Source: Spirodela intermedia
Taxonomy: Eukaryota > Streptophyta > Magnoliopsida > Alismatales > Araceae
NCBI GenBank assembly: GCA_902729315.2
Contig: LR746272.1
Location: forward strand, 8,488,327-8,552,326
Length of the DNA: 64,000 bases
Reading direction: 5' to 3'
In this document: positions 39,158 to 51,846 of the stretch, piece after piece
Layout of the letters: every line of letters begins with the position of its first letter
Position numbering within the stretch: the first letter of the stretch is position 1
The notes under the pieces: model-generated
Database searches by the model: none
What the model was told of the DNA's origin: nothing
Seen by the model: only the letters and a program-made list of their open reading frames with translations
Position numbers and translations under genes: made by a program

Positions 39158-39673
39158 CTGATCCCACCGAACAACAACTATTAATAGCACCGGCGAAAAA
39201 AACAAGGAAAACGGAGAAAGATGCAGTCAGCAACGGATCAGGTTGCAGTCAGCCGCTGCTCCTTTCCCGATGCTTCCGCCGCTCCCTCTCCTCTTCTCCC
39301 CATGACATCACCGCCCGCCTACTCGCCCGCTGCCGCCGCCCTATCCTCTCATGCTGTGAACGACGGCACCATGGCGGAAGCAGGGGTGGAGGAGTGAAGA
39401 CAAGGGTGAAGACGAAAATTTCCAAATATATATATACCTTTTTCATACGCAAAAACGGCTATCTTGGAAATAGGCAGATGTTTCAAATAAATCTCTTTTA
39501 AATATTACCGTTTTTCGGAATCAAAGTACTGCCCAGCGCTTCGGGAGTGGAACCTCGTGGGGATGATCGGAATGGGTATGAAAAAAATTCCCGGAAAATA
39601 AGATCTCACTGTAGACATTTCAATAAACCCCCATAACTTATAAAATTAATATTCGACACCGAACACGAAGACA

Positions 39674-39704
<31 letters not shown>

Positions 39705-39771
39705 TTCTTCTTCTTCTTCTTCGGGGAGAGAGATTGATAGAGAGAGAGAGAGAGAGAGAGAGGAGGAAGGT
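39158..39771. other. Lipase upstream region with microsatellites
   Basis: Contains the lipase promoter (minus strand), a (TTC)n tract at about 39674-39722 and a (GA)n tract at about 39738-39762 just past the stop of the gag-like ORF. No protease, reverse transcriptase or integrase reading frame is present. Confidence 0.6.
39674..39762. repeat. Adjacent (TTC)n and (GA)n microsatellites
   Basis: About 49 bases of TTC repeats, then a short unique piece and about 25 bases of GA, immediately 3' of the gag-like ORF. Confidence 0.85.
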
Positions 39772-40959
39772 TTAATCGGCGCTGGGAGTGGGGTTTCCCT
39801 CCGGGAGTCCGCCGCTGCTCCGGTCGTACTTCTTCCAGCACTGGTGCTTCCAGCACTGGCACTGCGACCTCCGGAAGCTCATAATCCCCACTCCCTCCTC
39901 CTTCCTCTCTCCCCATTCCTGCTTCGGCCCCGTCATGCTCGCCGAGAGAGAAAGAGAGCGCAGGTTGCCGCCACTCGCCGTTGACTGCTTCAGCTGCCGC
40001 TGCTGCTGCTGCTTCTCAGTCCTCTCTCTGCTCCGTAGCCACAGCTCCCTCATCCCTCGCCGCACCTCGCAGGAACCCTCCTCGTGCTGCCCGTCGCAGA
40101 ACCCGCACTTCAGCTTCTCCGTCGCCGCCGCCCTCCGCCGCCGGGCTTCTCTCGTTCTCTGCGCCTGCTCCCAGGAGAGGGCCAACCTGAAGGCCTCCTC
40201 CAGAGACTGTGGCCGCTGCGGGATGATCCAGTCCTGGTAGTCCTCCTTCAACCCGTCGACAAACAGCCCTCTCAGCATGCCATCGGGTATCCCGTGCGCC
40301 GGCCACTTCCTCAGAATCCACTGCATCCGCAGGTAGTACGCGTTGACGGTCTCTCCGTCCTCCTGCTTCATGGCCATCAGATCGGAACGGGACTGCTCCG
40401 CCGTCTCCGGCCGGCAGAAGGCCGCCATGAAGGAGGCCTCGATCTCTTCCCAGGACATGCCGGAGAGGGGCTCCACTTCGAGCTCGTACCACAGCGCCGC
40501 CTCGCCGTCGAGGGTGACCGGGAAGACCCGGGCCATCATTCCCGGCGACGGCGCGTTGTTCGCCCGGCAGACCCTCGCGAAACGCCGCATGTGGGCGACC
40601 GGGCACTCGCCGGTGCCGCCGCGGAAGATGGGCAGCGGCGCGACGGCCACGTACGTGGCCGGAGTAGGGACACCGCCCCCGTCGCTCCGCGACGAGTCCG
40701 CCGCCGCCGTGGGGGTTCCTTCTCGGCCTCGATTCGAACCCGAGGAGAAGCAGTAGGAGTAGGAGGACGCGGCAGTCCCGGTGGTTTCCTTCAGGGATTT
40801 CTCGTCGTCGGCGGAGTGGAGTTGCCGGGGTCTGGTCACTGAGGTGTCCTCGTCTTTATCTTCTTCATCATCTTCGCCGTCTGTGGTGGCGTAGTGCGAG
40901 GTGGTGGGAGTCGGAGGGCTCCGACGGCGCCGCCGGAGGTGGCGGTGGCGGTATCCCAT
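39772..40959 (-). CDS. Solitary retrotransposon-type Gag protein (intact ORF, no pol)
   Basis: One uninterrupted exon, 395 aa, ATG at 40959 and TAA at 39772. The Arg/Ser/Asp-rich N-terminus (about 1-100) is followed by a Retrotrans_gag-like domain at about residues 107-270. Its hallmarks are FRGGTGECPVAHMRRFARVC, GEAALWYELEV, SWEEIEASFMAAFCRPE, MKQEDGETVNAYYLRMQWIL and MLRGLFVDGLKEDYQDWIIP. Next come EEAFRLALSWEQAQ and one zinc knuckle (CGFCDGQHEEGSC, CX2CX3HX4C), the form used by many plant Gypsy Gags. The tail is basic, Gln-rich and ends with three cysteines (CQCW, CW). No protease, RT, RNase H or integrase sequence lies beside it and no LTRs are seen. The absence of any stop or frameshift over nearly 1.2 kb suggests selection or recent insertion. 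It may be a domesticated gag gene or a fragment of a young element. Confidence 0.8.
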   Translation of the reverse strand: MGYRHRHLRRRRRSPPTPTTSHYATTDGEDDEEDKDEDTSVTRPRQLHSADDEKSLKETTGTAASSYSYCFSSGSNRGREGTPTAAADSSRSDGGGVPTPATYVAVAPLPIFRGGTGECPVAHMRRFARVCRANNAPSPGMMARVFPVTLDGEAALWYELEVEPLSGMSWEEIEASFMAAFCRPETAEQSRSDLMAMKQEDGETVNAYYLRMQWILRKWPAHGIPDGMLRGLFVDGLKEDYQDWIIPQRPQSLEEAFRLALSWEQAQRTREARRRRAAATEKLKCGFCDGQHEEGSCEVRRGMRELWLRSRERTEKQQQQRQLKQSTASGGNLRSLSLSASMTGPKQEWGERKEEGVGIMSFRRSQCQCWKHQCWKKYDRSSGGLPEGNPTPSAD

Positions 40960-41604
40960 GGGCTCGGTGAGTTGCCGTCGGCGGTTCCGACACGCCGTGT
41001 AAAAGGGAATGGAGGAAAAGTACGAAAGGTCGTCTCCGGCAACTGCAAATTTTCAGTTATAAATGGAGGTTAACGGTCCCCCTAAACTCCATAGGCCAAC
41101 GGATAACATGCATGTTATTTTTTATTGCATATTTAAAAATATGTGATAATTACATGCAATAAATAATCAAACAAAATATCATGATATTTTAGGATTTAAG
41201 GGAAAATATACATAAAAAATATGGAAACTAATGTTATACATACGCTCATTTTTTTTACAAAATCAACGTTTAGCTAAAAAAATATATTAAGTTGTTGATG
41301 AACAACGGGGGGTAATAAATCATTTTTAGAAAAAAAATTCGTCTTCGATTTATTTTCTCGATATATTTAATTCGTAATATATTTAATTTTACCATAATTG
41401 ATGTAATTAAATGTAACTATAGTAGATTCTTTAACTATTGCACTAACTTTTCTGCATCTAATGAATATTTCAACGTTTCAAAACCTCATTGGTCAGAGAA
41501 AAATCCATCCTAGTCAGCAGGCCTCAAGAAAGCTGCTACTCTATCAGATAGACGTCTCCAGAGCCTCCAAAACTGGACGGCCCCCTTGGTCTCTCTGCGC
41601 CGCC
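40960..41604. other. Intergenic AT-rich region
   Basis: Separates the gag-like ORF from the ALG9 stop codon. It is AT-rich with many short A/T runs. No LTR ends, primer-binding site or coding exon is recognised. Confidence 0.55.
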
Positions 41605-44600
41605 TCACGAAGGTCCGCTTCTCGCTGGTACTCTCCTCAGGAGCCTGTACAGGCCGAAGGCGTTCTCCTTGTGCCAAAGATGCGGGATGAAGAACGACCG
41701 GTAGACGGCCGGCGAGAGCTCCCGGTCGAGGAAATGGATCGCCGCCAGCGTCTGAAATCACCATGGCGGCCTCAGATGGAGAGATCGATCCGGCCCAGAC
41801 GATGGAACAGGAAGCTATTTTTACCTCCCACTGCGACAGATCGCTTCCTCGAGAAGGGTACGGGCGCCTCAGGTCCAGCTCTACGAGGAATGTGCAGACA
41901 TCGAGATCCTTCAGCTGAAGAATTTCCAGAGCATTAGCGTGGCGTATTCTTATGAGAAATCATGGGAGTGGAGTTCTCAGAAATTACGTATTGCTGGTCG
42001 GACGCCGTGTTCTTGCTGTTGAAGTGGGGTGGCGATGAGGCAGTTCCTCCGAGCGTTGAGTTGAAAGGGAAGGGAAGGAGCCCGCGGAAGCCATCGTCGA
42101 TCCACCGCACTTGGCTGATGTACGAGGGCACGAAGAAGGAGGAGGGGTACCGGTGCCATTCGCTTCCGACACAGAGCACAGAGCCTGAAATGGGGAAATC
42201 AGTACCAGTATACGAGCTCAGAGAGCAGTCATCTATGGCTACGGCTATGGCTATGGCTATGGCTATGGCTGTGCTGAACAAGCCCAGAGATCAGTCACCT
42301 CCCCATTTTGCCCTCTGGCAGCACCCGAAGGCCCGCCACTCCCTCTCTCATCTGCGTCCCTGATCAACAGGAGATTCACAGACCAGCATCTCCTGCGCAT
42401 CTCCCTCCCATCAACCAGAGGTTCACCACAGCCTCCTTTCCTACAGCCCAGAGGCCTTCAACATCCTACATCAATGGCCATCTTTGCAGCCTCCTCTGTA
42501 ACCAAACAAATGCCTAGGCCCAAGAAATTACTTGTCCAAAGCCTGTCAGTTCCTCTGCCCTAATCACAGGGAGCTCCAGCATCCTCCCTTAGAAGGGCAA
42601 AAGCCTGAGGACGACAGGACCTGAAGAATGCCAAGCTTGTACTGAGCAAGCTAAGGGCGTCCTAGGGCCACCTACTAGTAACAATGAGAAATTTCAGTAA
42701 TCTATGAAATAAACAACAAATTGGAGAATTGTGACTGTGATTTACCATCAACCAGATAATCTGTGACACATTTAAACCTATCTTTGAGATTAAAGAAAAC
42801 CCAAGTTAACAGCATAAAAGAATATTAGTCGTAAGAGCAAAGTCTGACATTCTCAAACATTTAAATAGGCGATGTGCTTCGCTTCATATGAAAATAGGGA
42901 AATTATTTTCTTCATTTCTAGTACCCGTATGTTGAGGAGTAGCCCTTACAAACATACATCATATATGCAACTACAAACTTTCTTCCTGCAATCATTTGGA
43001 GATAACTCACGGCAATTAATGTACACAATTAGCTAACTAATAAGCTGATCCGTCATTGTAGACTCATGCTGCCCAAAAACTTCCAGAAATTTCTGGAGAA
43101 TCGGCATTTTTTGAGTCAAGGGAACTGAGACTGAGAATCGATTGATATAAATGCAAAGCATAAACATAATCACCCATGAAGTTTTAAGAATGATATAACA
43201 TGGAATAGAATCCGGAGCATTTCTAAGTTGATTAGAAGAATTCATTTATAAATGGTAATTATTCTGAAAATACTTTTGACAAACCCCTTTGGAAGTTTTA
43301 TTGAACGTATTACCTACTCCAGCATCATCGTGATGCTCTAAGTGCTTGTATATTGCCAGTGGTGCAGAGTATCCATGAAGCAAAGAGAAAGTCCGGCTGT
43401 GGGAGGTGCATAATATGACTGAAAGAACTATTGGTCTGATTGCTTTGGCAACCTGCTCAAGTCAACCAACAGAAGTAAATGACCCACTTTGGCCAGCAAG
43501 GTGTAAAGGGAAAATAAACAAGACAGCACTAAATTTCCCCATTACCTTAACAATAATTGAGTCTTCAATCGCATACTTGTCACGGAAAAGATCTGGAATG
43601 CTTTCGATAACAGCTGCTGCAGCAATGCAAATAAGTGGGTATATTGGATAGAGAAATCTGCAGATAGACAGCAAGTTAAGGTTCTTTGAACATACACCTT
43701 GCACACGAGAAGACCACTCAAAAGGGCAGGGTCAGGTGGCATGGATAGCTATTGAATTTTTTTAGGCAAGATAGCCAATCGAGAAAAAATACCGATCAAT
43801 TTAAAAATTACAATGATTCAAGGTAGCACATACCCTACCCAAAAATATATACGGGTTGCTAACATAATCCCATTTCCAGTGGATTGAACTTGACAGGATC
43901 CAAAGGAACTGATTTCAGTATCACAAACTGAAACTTGATGCTAAGATGATTTCAGACTTTAGATAAATATTGTACAGAAGCAAATAGAAAACACATGCAT
44001 ATCACGTACACAAATTCAGAAATTTATCTCTTTCAAGATACTTTATGCGTTAGTATCTTGTAAAATCATTAATGGACTTTGTTGAATTAGTATCTTGTAA
44101 AATAAGTGTATTGAGGATTACAAATTAAACAACAAACTGATAATTAACAGTTCTATAAACCACTATTCTAAGGCAATCGAGGTGCTACTTTCTGATACTC
44201 TACTTCCATTAAGGGGAAAAGATCGCAGGAAGCCTGTGTCTTGGTCTCACTGGATGAACACAAACCCGATCCAATGAAAGTTCTATATATCTAACAACTA
44301 AAGACATCTGGTGTGCGCAGAGCAATTTGCCCAAGTTCAAGACCACATATCAAATGCATTTGATGAGCTAGCTTCTTATATGAGCGAATAAGGATGATGT
44401 ATTAGTCTGCAACCAATTTGGACTGTAATAGTCAATAGAGAAATAAATTCCACTCCCATGGAAAACAAGTATAGCTATTGATGCTCTACAAATATGATGA
44501 AGCAAAGCAGCATTTTTCAAGCAAAATCTGATAATCTGTCGGGCCAGGAAATGCAAAAAACACAAACATCGCACGCATTTTTACCTTTCTTCTTTATGAG

Positions 44601-46556
44601 GCTGCAAAGACATAAAAATCAGCCAGATATAGACAGGGGCAACCACAACCAATAGGTCTGGTGCATACTTTTTTCTTGCAATTGGCAGAATAGCCAAGAA
44701 GAGCAGGGCAAGAATGAAACAAAAGTTGAAGTTGTTGAATCCATTTTTAAAATAAAAGAGTGGCCCTTCTGTTCCATACAAATGACTTTCACCACCCCCT
44801 AAAACGTTGTAAGCCAATAGATTGACAACAGATGATGTCCATCTTCCATAGAAGTAGCGGTCAACAAGTACTGAAATGGCCTGAAAAGAAATCCAAAGAT
44901 GCTCGTTATTGTGGTGTATGAAGACCAAAATATGCATCAAGTTCACCTATTATTTTGTGTCAAGAAATTAATTATTGTGAAACTTACAAGAATGAGAATA
45001 GAAGTAATTGTGCCTGAAAGAAACACCAGTTTGAAGTTTCCTTTTGTTAAGGAATAGATTGTAAGAGGTAGAACAACTAAAACTGAAAATGGCCAGCCCA
45101 CAATGACTCCTGCTGCTGCTACTGAAACCGCCATAGCATGTCTACCAAGAAGAAACAGAGCTGACGAAAGAGTGACAGAGTACATTGAAAAGCTGCTGGG
45201 CAAGAAACCTGAAAGCGCACCCATTGCTTAGTATATCAGAAAAGTCACAGCGAAGAAGAAAATAGTTGTAAACTATTAATGAGAAGAGGAATTATTACAC
45301 AAAAAGGATGAGGTAAAAAATACTCACTTGTGCTAGCAAAAAAACAGCCACTTGTCAAGCATAGCATGGCAAGGGTATAACAAGCGAGCCTATTACCATA
45401 CTTCTTCGAAAGTGCTACAACCAATGCCGTCTCTGTGACTATTGAGATTAGGCCAAGGAACAGTCTGACTGAATAAAAGACCCTAACCTGGTTTACTCAG
45501 CACAGAAGTCACAGGAGAAGGCAGAATGTCAAACTTAAGGCATTGGAAACCAATCGAAGGAAAAAAGATAAAATAAAAATGTGAATTGGACGCAGCACCT
45601 TTTCATCACTGAACAACCAGGAAACAGGTTCGGCAACTAATGCATGAAAGAAAATGTAGAGGTAAGATCGAAGGGCAAATGCAGAGCTGCAATAGAAAAG
45701 TACTAGTCATCAGTCTGAGGAAAAGAGGGATACGATATTTCCAAGAAATAGATGCTGAGCACTACTGACCGAATTGTTTCAGTTGCTCTATGAATTAACA
45801 CCATAAGAGTAAACGAGTGTACTAGAAGACAAATGCATAAATATTTACTGTCATGCATGCTATGCTCTTAGTTATAGTGGCGAATAGTCTGAGGTAGCAA
45901 ATAACCCAGGATTTGATGAATTGGCTTCATATATATTGAAGGCCGCTTTACACCACCACAGGGAGAGGCTGTCAAATATTCATTTTTATGTTGCTTATGT
46001 AAACGGGATCCTCATAGAAATAATGATAAAATGAAAAAAATGTTTCCTAACTTAAGAGGGTATCGGGGATAACACGAGATAAAAGAGAAATCAACACTGC
46101 GCTGAACTACAAACATGCAAGAACTGGCACATCATTATCGCGATGCATTCCCCAAGTCATGCGGTCTTCTGTCCGATGGCTGCCATAATATTACATGAGC
46201 AAACTCCCCGGTGCCGGGGCAACAGGCGAACAAAAATGATTAATAAACGTTGGAAGGGATCAACGAATGGCAGGATTGGAGACTCGCCTGTACTCCCAGG
46301 TCTGAAAACCAGACTTGTAAAGAAGATAGTGGAGAGGTTCCCAGTAATTGAAAACCTCATCGCAGTCGTGGATGATGTTCGAGGTGGCGCTCATGTACCT
46401 CAGGACCCCGAGCGCCATGAGCGGTAACACCCACCTCAGGCCCCTTCGCCCCTCATCCTCCTGTCCCTTCTTGTCCTCCTTCGAGTAGGAAGATTCCCCC
46501 CCCACCGCCGATCCCCCCCTCGGCGGGCGGCGCTGCCGAGCCATCGAGAGAGCCAT
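41605..46556 (-). CDS. ALG9: Dol-P-Man alpha-1,2-mannosyltransferase ALG9
   Basis: Ten exons, complement(join(41605..41751,41825..41914,41988..42184,43314..43452,43546..43657,44585..44880,44988..45208,45328..45487,45599..45686,46288..46556)), 572 aa, the usual plant length. ALG9 is a multi-pass ER enzyme (GT22) that adds mannoses from Dol-P-Man to the lumenal N-glycan precursor. Family blocks: HDCDEVFNYWEPLHYLLYKS (catalytic-loop aspartates), GFQTWEYSSAFALRSYLYIF, GRHAMAVSVAAAGVIVGWPF, DRYFYGRWTSSVVNLLAYN, RFLYPIYPLICIAAAA, HDDAGVGSVLCVGSEWHRYP, WIDDGFRGLLPFPFNSTLGG, RRPYPSRGSDLSQWE, YRSFFIPHLWHKENAFGLYR. Intron 1 has a GC donor (AG|GCGAGT), required by the frame. Head to head with CGL160 across 375 bp. 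A short ATGGCT hexanucleotide repeat lies in intron 7. Confidence 0.95.
42235..42270. repeat. (ATGGCT)n short tandem repeat
   Basis: About six imperfect hexanucleotide units in the ALG9 intron between exons 42184 and 43314, near the acceptor of the next exon on the gene's strand. Confidence 0.7.
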
Positions 46557-46931
46557 TGAAGCAACCCCAAAAGCAGAATCGATCGCAGTAAGAACACCCC
46601 ACCCCGTCTGTCAATAGCAGTGTACTTTCGACTCCTTTATTCGTTTCTTCTCGAGGAGATTTTCCTCCGCCTTTCGATCCCGTGGAACGTTACGTCTCCC
46701 GATCCGACGGTCTGCATCTAATCCTCCGCAGGTACGGTTGATTTGAAAATAATCATCACCCCTGTGGACACGTGGACGGTGATCAGCGGTGTCCCCAGGA
46801 TCATCAAAATCAAACGGTTGACACGGGGCCACGAAAGGGAGGCGAGGACCAACGGTTGAAACGGAAGATATTTCTTATTTTTAGGAGATTTAGCTCTGGT
46901 TCGATCGTCTAGCCAGTTCTACGCACTGGCC
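46557..46931. promoter_or_regulatory. Compact bidirectional promoter of ALG9 (-) and CGL160 (+)
   Basis: Only 375 bp separate the two start codons, so both promoters and both leaders must fit here. I see no convincing TATA box in either direction. ACGTG-like cores and GATCCGACGG-type GC-rich blocks are present. Confidence 0.6.
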
Positions 46932-49900
46932 ATGGCCGTTCTCAACACCTCGGTGGCCTACTGCGTCGCCGTCCGGTCGTCGGCGGCGACTCCATCATCG
47001 TCTGAATCGAACAGCGTTCAACCACCTGGCCGTCAGCCGCCGCCGTCCTCGTCGTCGTCCTTCGATCCTAAGCAGACGAAGGTGATCCTGCCGAAGAAGA
47101 AGCCGCTCAAGTGGTCCACCGGTGTCGCCCCCGGAGAGTACGGAGGACCACCGACCACCACCAAGCTCCGGAAGTACTGGGGCGGCGGCGGCCAGGAGGA
47201 TCCCGTCACCGCAACCGATGACTTCATCTGGAACAAGGACTTCGTCGATCGCATGAAGCGTCTCATCAGAGAAGGGGATGATAGTGGCGTTAAACCTAGC
47301 GTCGGCTTCCTCCCGCTTTCTCCTTCACAGGTGACACACATTATCCGCCCCATCCCCGTTTGACTGTTTTTCCTAATTTTTTATGTTGAATTAGCTTTGC
47401 ATAACGACTTTCGTTTTGCTGTTAAGGCCAACTCGGGTTTCCTGAGCCTGAACCGAGCTATGAGCCTTGACAGGTCGAATTCTGACCCTCTTGATTTCCT
47501 CGAGTACTTTTTTGGCATCCCTGTTTCTATAAGTAAGTGTAACAATATTTCTTTGCTGTGCAGCGTCGATTTAGATCTTAGTAAGGAGCTGGCACCACCG
47601 CCAAAGTCCGTGCTGGAGGAGCAGGTTGAGGCGGCAAGGCGTGGTCGCGCTGTTGCAACGGAAGTAAGTCAGTCTCCGTCCATGTTACACTGTTCTCCCT
47701 TCATATCCGTTTTCTATGTTTTCCCCATTCTTAATCTATAGACTAAAGGAGGTCTTGTTATTTGATTTTAGAGGCTGAGCAATGCACCGTCACCAAGATG
47801 GAGGTTGGCCCCGACTAGGAAGGAACAGGCGAAGTGGGATCGTGCAAGCAAGGGTGCCACAGGGGGTAGTGTGAGTAACCCGAAACACCAGGGCACCAAA
47901 CACACACATCCAAGAGAAAAAATAAAATGATTGGAAAAACATGAAGAAAAAAAATTGTATTCTTGTCGTACTGCTATCCAATCCTTTTCCTTTTGCGTCC
48001 TACTGACTATCTGTGATGTGGGGAGACCAAATGTTTCAAGAAGCTCATCAACGTTCATAGTAACATTTTGGTTGTAGAGGCATCTATTAATCATTTATTA
48101 TTTTCGCTTATTTTTAAAATTTTCTTCTCTTGGTTACATCTCCTTTTGTTTTACCCCGCTTACACATTTTTAATGATAAAAAACTACATAAAAAATGTTG
48201 ATAGCTCAGGATTGTGGAGGAACTAATTGAGGATTTGACATCCTCTTTTTTGTAATCAATATCGCGCTGTTATGTGATTTTGAGCGTATAATGGTGGAAA
48301 TTACTTTATCATCTTAGGATGAAGTATTACGAGAATCAAGGAAGCCTCGTGGGGATCCTGAAGTGCTTGCAACGCGGTCAAGAGAGAAGTACTTTAAGGT
48401 AGCATTGAGAATATGCCATCTTTTTTATTCATCTATAGATTGTCCTGCAATTTATTTGTGCTATCACTAATCTGTTTCTTCTTCTTTTAACCTTTTTTCC
48501 TTCTGATTTTTTCACTATGCAGTTGAAGAAGAAATTGCAGCTTGTAACACTAGGGATAGGTGGTGTTGGTGTGGTTTCTGCATATGTTTCTTATTCTCCA
48601 GAAATTGCTGCTAGGTAGGGAAACCATACTAAGAGCATTTTGATTATTTTGACGTACTGGATTTGATAGACATGATTAATTATCATCAACCAGAAAAAAA
48701 ACGTGCGGGATTCATTTGGATTAAAAGTGTTTTTTGTGTCCATATCTCTGTCTTCAGTGATCAAAATCCCTTACACTTCATATTTTCATCCATGAATGTC
48801 ATATACAAGTAGGAGAGGAATTATTGCAGGCGACTAAAAGCTAAAATACAAGGGTAAATAGGTGAATTTTATTTTTTTGGGTCTCCTCTCCGAATGCAGA
48901 AGTTGAAGAAATGTGCTGTCTGATTCACTGATTGCCTCCGGTTACCTGAAACAGAAGCCTATACCAACTTCTAACGCAGGTAAGGAAACATAGAAACACA
49001 GGTCATTTCCAGGTTTCTCAACTTTAAATAGGCCAATAAGTAATAGGTTAAAAGCAAACCTGGAGTTTATTTGATAACATTGGGACACAAGAGTACTGTA
49101 TCTGACCAGCTATGGACACACCACATGTCAGATTAATTGAAGTAGATTATGTTCGTGATATCTTGGTTGTCTCAACATGGTCATAATGAAGAAATAAATG
49201 TGAAAAATTGAGATGAGGGTGTAGCTGATGCTTAAACTTAATCCCTTCTACGCCGCTATGTGCATCAACACTCAACTCAAAAAGCCTGGCTGGACCTCTC
49301 TAAGGAACCAAGAATCCAGAAGCATCGGATAAGATAGGCATCATCATGAGGCATGATGATTTGTGAAAATCAAGGGAAATTGGAGAACAGAGCATGTACA
49401 TAGGGAATGCTCGCTTGTGAGATCAATATTGTAATTCAAAGATTCATGAGAATAAAATGCGAAAAGAAATCTACTCTATCGTATTTGGAGATGATTTTTC
49501 TTTATTTCTGATACGGGCTGCATGTTTGTTTCTTGAATTTAGTTCCTTCATTTTGCCTATAGTTTTTGTGGTGTTTTTCAGCAACTCATCTTGAATATTT
49601 TTTCACAAAATTATCTAACTTATTTTCCATTATCCTTTGGCATCAGCTTCGGTGTAGGGTTGCTTGGCTCATTGGCATACATACGGATGCTTAGTAATAC
49701 GGTGGATTCAATGGCAGATGGGGCAAAGGGCCTTGTGAAGTAAGTAATCGATTGCCTCACTGAACTCAGATGTTTCATGAATGGTTGTATCAGAATGTGA
49801 AATTTATATGGAGCTCAAAAACTAATTTCTCCATCAATTGTGGACATGGACATGGTTTGATTGATTTTCTTTCATGGCATATATGAGGATATGTATGTAC

Positions 49901-51846
49901 CCAATGACCATAGAATGTGATGGTAACAAATTGAATTATAATTTAAGGGCTGATAGTAAATCATCAATGCAAATGGTTCTCTATTTCATAAATATCAATA
50001 AAAAATTGAATTTCAAGCCCAAAGGTCTACCATATTTCACACTTTGTTCGTTAACCAATCTTGCTTGCTCTTTATACAAGAATAAATCAGATCAAACAAA
50101 AACTGTCACTTGGTTAGGTTATCATCTGTAAATTACCAAACGTATTAATGTTCCTAATTTTTCTTTAAAATTAGAAAAGGAATCGTTTCATGTCACTGAG
50201 GTCGCAGAAGCTGTTTCATCTTTGGGCTTGGTCTGCATTCCGCCTCTCAAATACCTATCCATGAGCAGATGCGGCTGTGTTCATTAGAGTCGTTCCACAG
50301 TCCACGGGCATCACTGTGACAGTTCACTCTCCTTCAATCAATGCCTGACGTGTCTCAAGCCGTGTGCTGGTCCCTGTTACTGACCTGCATCGAACCTTGC
50401 CTGCACTCTCTCATGTCATCGCAGAGTTTAAGTTCTGAAGCTCGACGCCCCATTCTAACCTTCGGATTGGGCTCTGTAGGACTCTGTCATGTTTGTCATA
50501 CCTGGTTTTCTCATGTAACCCTTGCTTTGGGTTCTTTAAATTTTTACTCACCACATACTGCACCACTGTTGATCCGATCATTTCGTGTTCTTTCGTGTAT
50601 ATATTCCAGTGGACATTATTTTCGTGATTTCTGTGATATTCCCTGTAATTTTAATTTTAAATCTTTGTTTAAAAAATATTTATCACTAATATTTGGAGAT
50701 TAATTTGATAAATTTTAACTTGGTGATCTTCTTTCGTTCAGTACACTGAATCACTCTACTGTGATATATAAATTTGATGCTTATTTTACTAATCCTTTTA
50801 TTCCCCTATATTTCAGCATTTGACTAACCTTTCACATGCACAATGTCAAGACTTGCTTCACCTAAAATGGAAAAAAGAAATCGTCAATAGATTGCAAGGG
50901 CATTGAAGAAGCACCAACTATTACTGGATAATTACTGATGCAGTTTTTTGGCAGGGGGGCAGCTGGTCAACCGAGGCTTCTGGTCCCTGTGGCGCTTGTG
51001 ATGGTATACAATCGCTGGAACGAGTGAGTTTTATCTATAAAACTTTCACGTGTAGTCGGACCCATTTCGCCTCAGAATATATTGTCATCTATTTCCTGGT
51101 CTCGACCTCAAAAAGTTTTCAATTTTATTGGATGGTTTTGTTCCTCATTCAATCGTGAGAACATCGATATTTTTATTAGAATTTCTGTGATAATATTTAT
51201 TTCCGGCTTTATTAATTTTATTTATCTCGGTACCAATATACATATTACTCCAGGCATCATTATCTTTATTTTATATACAATAAAACCAGACAAGTCTACA
51301 ATCAAACTATTTCCTATCCAATAAAATTTCTTCAAATAGCTATTTTCTGCCCAATTATTTTTTCTCCATAGAGATCACCCAATCCGCACTCTCTTCGTCG
51401 ATTTTCTCTTGAAAATGGGCAGCTTTGGATATAAATAGCATCCGTCTATCTACCAATCAGCATCCAGCATAGTTCCCTCTTCCCATCTAGAAATCCCTTC
51501 GGCTCTGTCCCTGACCATTCAAGGAACCAGTCGGTCATGCCCATTTAGGCTATCAACGCCCTCTCACTTGCGTATTTAGGGCATCCGTGAAGAAAGATTT
51601 TTTTTTCCAATAATGGAAATCTTCTCTAAATTAAAACCCCTCATTTATTTCTTCTTATCGCCTTTTTTCTCTGTGCTCTCTCTCTCTCTCTCTCTCTCTG
51701 CCCGCAGGATCCTCGTTCCAGACTACGGCGTCATGCATCTGGATCTGATACCGATGCTGGTGGGTTTCTTCACCTATAAGATTGCTACTTTTGTCCAAGC
51801 TATTGAGGACACGTTGACCCCGGTCGACACCGAGAGCGAGACATGA
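46932..51846 (+). CDS. CGL160: CGL160, chloroplast ATP synthase assembly factor
   Basis: Nine exons (46932-47330, 47427-47473, 47564-47663, 47772-47870, 48318-48398, 48523-48614, 49647-49739, 50955-51023, 51708-51846) give 372 aa. AtCGL160 is a thylakoid membrane protein needed to assemble the chloroplast ATP synthase and has an Atp1/AtpI-like C-terminal domain. A Ser/Pro-rich transit peptide leads into the hallmark LKWSTGVAPGEYGGPPTTTK and LRKYWGG. Then come GFLSLNRAMSLDSVDLDLS, WRLAPTRKEQAKWDRA and KPRGDPEVLATRSREKYFKL. Four hydrophobic segments follow: LVTLGIGGVGVVSAYV, FGVGLLGSLAYIRML, LLVPVALVMVYNRWN and LIPMLVGFFTYKIATFVQAI. The tail is acidic. Introns 6 and 7 each exceed 1 kb. Start context CCATGG. 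Confidence 0.95.

Noticed and set aside
50341-50703. A 120-codon frame inside CGL160 intron 7, considered as an inserted gene or LTR fragment
   Set aside because: No domain, no terminal repeats or target-site duplication that I could see; treated as intron.
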